Assembly (NCBI GenBank): GCA_030549495.1 | Contig: JAUIRK010000917.1 | Location: 248,001 to 312,000, forward strand | Source of the DNA: Nectonema munidae | Lineage: Eukaryota; Nematomorpha; Nectonematoida; Nectonematidae | Reading direction: 5' to 3' | Length of the DNA: 64,000 bases | Part shown: positions 57,660-64,000 of the stretch, piece after piece | Position numbering within the stretch: position 1 is the first letter of the stretch | How the letters are laid out: every line of letters starts with the position of its first letter | Translations under genes and position numbers: made by a program | The notes under the pieces: generated by a model | Seen by the model: only the letters and a program-made list of their open reading frames with translations | Databases searched by the model: none | Told to the model about the DNA's origin: nothing

Positions 57660-59038
57660 TTTTTTTATTTCTAACAATGGTTTTTTCCTTCTCTCATAAT
57701 AATCTTCAAAAGATTTTATAATTCGTTTTATTTTAATTTCTTTAAATAAATATTTTATACTTAAGATGATTGAAGAAAGTATTATAAGCCAAAAATATTT
57801 TAAAAAAAATTATATTTTTACTATATAACGATTTACTGAAAAAATATCGAGGAATGTTTTTGGAGAACATCTGATTTTCGGGCATACATCACTAATTCAA
57901 TTGACATTTTCAGATATTTCTTAACCTTATTAGCCAAAATGTAGTACCTAAATAATATAAGCATAGTCGATTTAGTATAAAAACAGATATTTTATTTAAA
58001 ATTTTGAAAATATTTTTGGAGACAGGTTATAGACGTAAACTTCAAATTTGATTAAAGCTTAGATATCTTTTTAAACCCTAAAAGCAAAAACTGAGTCCAA
58101 ACATAAAACCAGCATTGTTAAATTAGTATAAAAACAGATATTTTATTTAAATTTCAAAAATATTTCTGTAGACATCAGACTTAAACCGCACATTTGGTTG
58201 ACACTGTCTGATATTTTACAACCTCTAAATGCGAAAACGAAGTCCAGAAATAGTATGATCGATTTCTATAAAAACATTTCATGTAAAATTTGAATCAATA
58301 TTTTTGGAGACAATTTTTGAAAGTAAACTGCAATTTGGATTGACACCGGTGGTATTTTCAAATCATTGCAAAAACTGAAGTTAGAAATTAAATTTGCATG
58401 GTTGATCTGATATAAAACATATATTTCATATAAAATTTGAAATAATATTTTTATAGAGAGTTTTCAAATGTAAACCGAATATTTGATTTACACTTTCAGA
58501 TATTTTCAAAACTTAAAAGCGGAATCTGAGCCCCAACAATTCGGCATTCTCAAATTGTGTCTCTTTATTTCTTAAAGTGTGTCTCCTTTATCAGAAGTAA
58601 ACATTTTTGGCTATTAATTTTAGTAAGTTTATACATAATTGGTCTCTTTTTTTGAAAATTAAATACCAACAATCGATTCAGCATACTTAAAATATGGAGT
58701 ATATCTGTGTTTTACACTTTAATAATTTAGATTTTTTGACAAATGCTGTCATTTTTATTTGTTTTTCTCCATAATTGGTGTATATTCAAAAAAATTGAAT
58801 ACCGCCGTAAAGTGTATCTGTGTTTAGGCATTAGAATGCTTACCAATTTTTAGACGGGTTGTGTCAATTTTGATTGATTTCCTCCAAGATTGATACGTTT
58901 CTCTTAAAAGTGAATATTACCAATCGATTCAGCATCTTGTTAATAATGGTAGAAAATAGCTGTAAAGTTAAAAAAACACTTCCTTGAATTTGAAGGAGAG
59001 CAGATTTTGCGCCCTTCCAGTTTTTTTACGTTACCCTA
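57660..59038. repeat. Rearranged copy of the array A / array B element
   Basis: 57660-57900 matches the reverse complement of the unique middle at 46150-46390 (AAAGTATTATAAGCCAAAA, TTTTTACTATAT, GATTTTCnGGCATACAT, ACTAATTCAATTG all shared). 57900-58560 matches the reverse complement of array A. 58620-59030 carries array B-like text in forward orientation (ATCGATTCAGCATACTTAAA, TTTTTTGACAAATGCTGTCA), ending GCGCCCTTCCAGT. Thus A and B are in opposite relative orientation compared with the 44.8-kb element. Outer boundaries were not found. Confidence 0.72.
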
Positions 59039-59039
59039 G

Positions 59040-59068
59040 CATGGCCGCATAGGGCCTGAGCGGCCATG
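59040..59068. repeat. GC-rich hairpin
   Basis: CATGGCCGC and GCGGCCATG form a perfect 9-bp stem around an 11-base loop, immediately after the rearranged array copy. It may be a structured element end. No U-run follows. Confidence 0.6.
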
Positions 59069-60771
59069 TACTATTTTGATTCAAAAGTTTTAACGAAAAT
59101 AAAGCAGATATTGAAAAATTACTTCTATGTAAATTTAAAAATTGTTATTTGAAACAACATTATAGCAAAAGAAGTTTGAATTATAGAGGCGTATCAATTT
59201 GAGAAAAAATATTTTGAAAAAATATGAAACAGTGTTTTATATTTTATTGCAAAAATGAAACAAATTTGCTCGAAAACTTAGATAGAAAAAACGATTGATA
59301 GAAAAAACTGTTTATATTTTCTATGAGGAGTTTAAAACCTTATCTCAACTTTGGTCTTAGTGATATGATAAAAAAATTTCTTAAATAGTGTACATTAAAC
59401 TAATTCATGTAACTTTTTTTACAGCGATTAATGTAGTCAATTCAAATATAAGAAGCCGTAAATTTCGTAAAAAAAATCCAGAAAATATTGAATGAAGGAT
59501 AGATCAAAAATATTTTCGCCATTTATGCCACATTCACTCTAAGGAGAAAAGAAATTCAAAAGATAATATTTGGAGCAAGAGTTCATTGCATAGTCAAAAA
59601 TTCACTTTTTTAAAAATAAGAGGAAAGTAAGTCACTCAAATTTATTTTTCATATTTTATGATAAAGATCGAGATGGAGTTTTAAATCAAATCAGAATTTA
59701 TACAATTAATTACTTCTGAATAAATATCGTTTTTTTATGGGAATAATAATAAATATTACAATTCAAATCATTTTTTTGCCAAATATTAAATTAAATATTT
59801 TCCATTTAATACAAGCATATCCCATAATCGAGATATTATTAAGTTGTTTTTATTAAAAAATATAACACAAGTTGCATTTTTAAAAAAAGCATTTGGTTGA
59901 AACACTTTATATGTGTTTTAAGTTAAAATGAAGTTTTGTAAATAAAAATGTGGGTGTGTGTGATAAAATTCTTTGGATTATGATAAATATAGAAACTTTC
60001 ATCACAGCTTGAATTCTTGTTTTTCTAACTAAAAATAAAATATGAAAATATAGAAAAAAAGAATTTATATAAAATAAACGTTTAACATTAGATAAAAATA
60101 TAAAGTTTGAAAGATTGGATGTGGGTATAAAATGTTATATAAAATAAGGACTAGAGGGTATAAAGTATATGTTGAAGTTGTAGGCGCCTAAGATGTTTTT
60201 GTAAGTATAAAGTATTCCGTGATATATACTCCTAAGTTTAATCTCAAACACACAAAGATTTATTGGATCATTGCTAGCTGTGCATCGAGTGAAAGAAATC
60301 TAACCTTAGCTGATTGAATAGTAAATAAGTAATAATAAACTCTAGTTAGCAACTAAGCAGTATTATTTCCTTTGTAAATACATAAAACATATACTGTCAT
60401 TAACTGATTTAAAGTTGCTAATTAAATCTTTGCAAATAAAATGTCACTTGTGCATCTTTCATTTTAGAAACACGCATTTTGCCGTAGACGGTGCGTTATG
60501 GAGTTGTGCTCCTTATGATTGGTGTTTGATGCCCCAACATTTGATTTACTAGTTTGATCCATTATTTATTTTAAGGGGTTATTTGCATCCGATATATCTA
60601 GCATTTTAGAAGTTAAGCGCACTGCTAATGAGGGCACACTTGCAAAACGCAGCCTCAAGTTCTAAATTTTCCATATGATAATCTTTATACTGCATTTTTA
60701 ATGCTTTTATATTTTCCACAAAAAGTAATAACAGTTTTGTTATAAAATATAATAACTTAAAAAACTGGGCC
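59069..60771. other. AT-rich spacer, no gene recognised
   Basis: No coding or repeat motif recognised; the stretch 60470-60540 is less AT-rich but unassigned. Confidence 0.45.
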
Positions 60772-60930
60772 TCACTGGTTGTCAGAGTGATACACTCAGT
60801 TTAACAGTTGAAAGGCAGGCGTTCGATCCCAAGAGCGCCAACTCTCAAATTGAAATCGCAATTAACTGTCATCAACCATACTTAAGCATTATTTAAGCAT
60901 ATCACCTAACCCCCAGAGGTGCTTTGATAC
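60772..60930 (+). repeat. tRNA-like SINE
   Basis: GGTTGTCAGAGTGATACACT lies near an A-box position and GGCGTTCGATCCCAAG at 60828-60843 contains a clean B box. The tRNA-like head has a partly pairing acceptor (GGGCCTC with GAGCGCC, 5 of 7), followed by a non-tRNA body to about 60930. The anticodon arm does not fold, so it is not a functional tRNA. Confidence 0.6.
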
Positions 60931-61195
60931 AACTAACAACAAAATGTACTCCCTTTTGTTAAATTTTGAAGGAGAAAAAATCCATGAATGCGTTTTTGCG
61001 TTACTCTTTTTATTTTGTATTTAATACTATGACCACCGTACGGAAAATAATCGCGTCTTAGACAACGTCATCATTTATTTGCATTATGAAAGTCTCTAAT
61101 GTTATTGCCTTTTCTGCAACTGGTTAGTGTTTGCCCAATGGATTGTTATTTTACAAGTTAATTAATCCTGTGTATTCGTATGCAATGCATGTATG

Positions 61196-61688
61196 CAGTC
61201 ACGTAGCCAGCTACGGGGCACTTGGGGCCGGGCCCCTCCATCTAAGTTATAGGCCTCACCATCAAAAAATTGAAATTTACAAATTAAAATGAAATAATGA
61301 ATTAATTTTTGGCAATGGGCTTATACGAACAATATAAAGCAAATAAAATCAAAATACAGAAAAATTATTATTGATATCATTGACGCTAACGATCAAATTG
61401 TTAACTTTGTTAAGATGGGCCTTCTACCTGTGATAAGAATGCAAATTAATAGTAAAAAATTTGTCTTTGGTATGAGAAACGAAGATAAGAAATATTAACC
61501 ATGATAAAATATAAAACGTTAACAAAGAAATAAAAGGACATGAGTTGAGAAAAGAGTTTATAAACACAAAGAGAAGAGTTGTTATAGGCAACATTTGATG
61601 CTTTAATTCTAGACAAAGTCAATAGGTACGCATGTATATTATTGCCCTATTTGGCCCCTCCAAGTATAAATTTCTGGCTACGTTACAG
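61196..61688. mobile_element. hAT-type MITE (493 bp) with perfect 8-bp target duplication
   Basis: It starts CAGTCACGTAGCCAGCTACG and ends as the complement of CTGTAACGTAGCCAGAAATT. It is flanked by CATGTATG on both sides (61188-61195 and 61689-61696). Both subterminal regions carry GGCCCCTCC. No transposase text is inside. It shares the (T/G)CGTAGCC end type with 31157, 43588 and 62309. Confidence 0.9.
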
Positions 61689-61869
61689 CATGTATGTATG
61701 TTTTCGAGTTATATGGATACTGCTTTTAAGACACTTCGTTATCGTTATCGTTAATGTAAAAATTTTTTAATTAATATTTTTCTACATATAATTCTAACTT
61801 TATATTTTCAATTTTTTGGTAAGAAAATAAGAAATTAAAAAAATTAAGTTCTAAAACAAATTTACAATA

Positions 61870-62309
61870 AAGTTAATTTTTAGTATTAGCTCGCATAAGA
61901 CAAAGATTTCCAAATATATCTTGAAATAATTTTCCTCTTCTCACTTGATATACCAACGCAGTAAAACTAAATTTTCTTTCAATAGAATCGCTTGAACAAG
62001 GGGTGTATTATATTTCAAAACAACTTTTTTTATATTACGATATTTGTGAAGTATATCAATATCATTATTATTCTCGCTAAAATATTTTAAAGTTTCTATT
62101 TCAATCATATTTTTTTTCATATCTGATAAACAATTTTCTGGATTTTTTTCTTCTAGTCACCATATCTTATTTTTACTAGCCTTTTTATGCCTTCTGTTCT
62201 TTCTTCTCTTCAAAATTAGACATTTTAACGCTAATATTTTTTGAGAGATTTTGACATCGTCCCAAATTTTTTTAATAAACTACAGGCCCCGTCTTAGCTA
62301 CGCCACTGC
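61870..62309 (-). mobile_element. hAT deletion derivative with transposase C-terminus
   Basis: Read on the minus strand it starts at 62309 with CAGTGGCGTAGCTAAGACGG then GGCC. Coding text at 62130-61870 includes ETLKYFSENNNDIDILHKYR and NIKKVVLKYNTPL. SSDSIERKFSFTALVYQVRR with GKLFQDIFGNLCLMRANT matches the hAT dimerisation block (family: LKYNTPLPSSAxVERLFS.. and KLFExLLLLRAN). Most of the transposase is missing. The 3' end was not found. Confidence 0.75.
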
Positions 62310-62339
62310 AACCAACTAAAAAAGCGTAAAATTTAAAAA

Positions 62340-63560
62340 GTTTTTAGAATTTATTTTTTATGATAAATTCCAAAACATTTTGATCCACTTTCATTGTGAA
62401 GTCTCGCATTACATTTGGCGCACATCTTTATTCTATTTTTATTTACAAATTTTACATCTTCCTTGACTTATTTTTATTGAAACACGGTCGTATGGATCGC
62501 AGCGAATAGCATCAACACAATCTTTTTCAGCAATGCAAGTACGAACTCCAGTTTTTTCTCCTTTCAAATTGGATTTAAATAAACCCATAACAATTGTTCT
62601 TCTAAAATCAAGATGAAGCAGCTTCTTTTTTTTCAATTCAAAAAGCAGGTCATAACTAGTAAAAAAATTATCGAAATGAAGTTCATGCTTTTCAGGAGTT
62701 ATTACTTTGAAAACCTCATCAACGAATTGATTTATTACACTTGAACAAAGGGGTTATCTTACCATTTCTTTCTCTACCTTGAAAAAGTTATAAAAATATG
62801 GGTACCCATTAAAGCTGCATATGCCCCATATTTTATAACCGAAGCGTATCGGTTTGCCTCTGATCAATTGTTTGACAGAGGGTCAATATGGCACCATGGA
62901 CTCATCAATAGAAAGAGACTCGTAGAACACTCCAAACTGAAATAAATTTTTATTCAAAATTTCATATAGAGGAGCAATTTTGTAGAGTTTATGATTTAGT
63001 GGATTTTGATTGTCAGAAAAGTTTAAACACTTTTTATTTCAAAATATCGGTTTTTACTCATACTTTTGTAGACAAGAGAAACTCCGGCTACGTGGACTAA
63101 AAATTGTGTTCTTCAGGAACATTTTATAACCTAAAAGTATCAAAATTCCAAGAAAAACTTCCATTTCACCTTTAGATATAAAATTTTTTGATTGTTTTTA
63201 TCTCTGTTAGCATAGAGATTTGTATGATCAAATATAAAAGGTAAGAAATATTTGAAAAAATAGTTTTTCTATATAAGATATGGACATGTTCTAAGGAATG
63301 TCTAATCAATTTCAGGAGAAAACTTTGTCCAAAGGGGGTTTTTTAATTTTTATTTGTTTTTCTCAATATTTTATTTCCATATCTTCTTCATAATTATAAT
63401 CAAGCTCAACTTGAATTCTTCAGCAGGTTCAATTTATCCTCTTTATTTAGAAAACTTTAGCGGTATCACTCATATTTTCTTTGGAGTCTAAATTTGGTGG
63501 AAGAACTATTATATTCTTAATATTTTCATTTTCTAATAGATGATATGCCTCAGGTAAGGT
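62340..63560 (-). mobile_element. piggyBac-like transposase, copy 7, decayed
   Basis: On the minus strand, N-terminal text (LPPNLDSKENMSDTAKVF, 63520-63470) is followed by KGEMEVFLGILILLGYKMF (63180-63120). LYKIAPLYEILNKNLFQFGV leads to the first-Asp block FYESLSIDESMVPY (62930-62890). The text then gives VNQFVDEVFKVITPEKHELH with FDNFFTSYDLLFELKKKKLL (second Asp), and TGVRTCIAEKDCV. A cysteine cluster RCKICK...MCAKCNARLHNES with KCFGIYHK ends near 62350. The block with the third Asp is not seen, suggesting an internal deletion. Several shifts and stops are present. Subfamily looks closer to copy 3 than to copy 5. Confidence 0.8.
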
Positions 63561-63734
63561 AGTAACATTTATAATATTTCCTATATTAAAGTGTTTACTA
63601 AAAATAAAGAAAAAAAACTATTGATTTAAACTCTCCAAAGAGCTAATTACTTTTAACAATTTTTTTGCAATTTGATAGTTTTTTATTATTGTTTCTTTTT
63701 TATTTTTAAATATTAACTAATTTCATTCAAAATT

Positions 63735-63885
63735 AAAGGTAAATGTAAAGGCACTACTGGGTGTTTTCATCGAGAAGACACAATTGCGCCGCTTGTATCG
63801 AACTATGAAGAAACTAGGCTTGATGCGGCATCGAACCCGAGACCTTGTGATATCGAAGGCAGGCACATTCGGAGGAAAACGGTTG
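63735..63885 (-). repeat. tRNA-like SINE, fuller copy of 56146-56240
   Basis: On the minus strand TCTCGGGTTCGATGCCGCAT (63840-63821) contains a B box. The following body (CAAGCCTAGTTTCTTCATAG, TACAAGCGGCGCAATTGTGT) is shared with the copy in CLPTM1L intron 3. A degenerate A-box region lies near 63870. Confidence 0.7.
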
Positions 63886-63946
63886 TAAAAAATATTTAGT
63901 TTCTTTATCCTTATGATTAACGAAAATATTATTATTTTCACAACCC

Positions 63947-64000
63947 TGGTATGTATATATCTATGTATTCGTATGTCTGTATGTGTGTATGTATGTATGT
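63947..64000. repeat. Microsatellite (TATG/TGTA)n
   Basis: TATGTATATATCTATGTATT then TATGTCTGTATGTGTGTATG with repeats of TATG run to the window end and probably beyond. Confidence 0.9.

Noticed and set aside
60772-60845. Possible tRNA gene
   Set aside because: B box is good, but the acceptor pairs only partly and the anticodon arm does not fold; the sequence continues into a SINE-like body.
1-64000. LTR retroelements, Polintons or other virus-like insertions
   Set aside because: I looked for protease, integrase, capsid, envelope or protein-primed polymerase motifs and long direct terminal repeats and saw none that could be supported.

Overview
The window looks like AT-rich nuclear DNA from an animal, most likely a protostome and perhaps an arthropod. 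The reasons are: introns with GT..AG borders, a recognisable multi-exon CLPTM1L gene, a first coding exon that resembles arthropod/protostome FMRFamide-myosuppressin receptors, and a dense load of piggyBac and hAT transposons, non-LTR retrotransposons and tRNA-like SINEs. Nothing prokaryotic is present (no operons, no Shine-Dalgarno-led gene trains, no CRISPR). The species is not determined.

Host genes. Only two are supported. (1) A CLPTM1L gene (cleft lip/palate transmembrane 1-like, an ER lipid scramblase family) lies on the plus strand in four exons: about 48548-48703, 52824-53787, 55587-55831 and 56796-57008. Intron phases agree at every junction and a poly(A) signal candidate follows the stop. 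Its introns contain a decayed hAT, a piggyBac 3' remnant, an antisense LINE piece and a SINE. (2) A rhodopsin-like neuropeptide GPCR has its first coding exon at 5617-5434 on the minus strand. The rest of that gene is not visible and probably lies beyond the window.

Mobile elements by region. 0-1.4 kb: hAT remnant. 7.5-9.6 kb: decayed piggyBac with upstream tandem repeats. 9.8-10.7 kb: hAT ends and C-terminus. 13.5-13.95 kb: piggyBac C-terminus. 15.5-16.2 kb: hAT. 16.8-21.6 kb: CR1-like LINE split by a piggyBac. 25.4 kb: hAT MITE. 28.2 kb: satellite array A. 29.2-30.8 kb: copy of a widespread but functionally unnamed animal gene family. 34.1-35.1 kb: piggyBac. 36.9-40.9 kb: large palindrome whose left arm holds a complete-ended piggyBac, while the right arm keeps the empty TTAA site. 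41.3-43.8 kb: three MITE-like elements. 44.2-44.6 kb: LINE piece with a poly-G insertion. 44.8-47.6 kb: TTAA-flanked, piggyBac-type non-autonomous element made mostly of two different ~150-bp tandem arrays. 57.5-59.1 kb: a tiny 75-bp TTAA MITE and a rearranged copy of the same arrays. 61-63.6 kb: hAT MITE, hAT remnant and piggyBac remnant.

The most unusual objects are the satellite-carrying TTAA element, with array A present at three loci, and the palindrome that acts as an internal control for piggyBac insertion. All claims rest on reading the sequence by eye. Family names come from motif recognition, not from a search.
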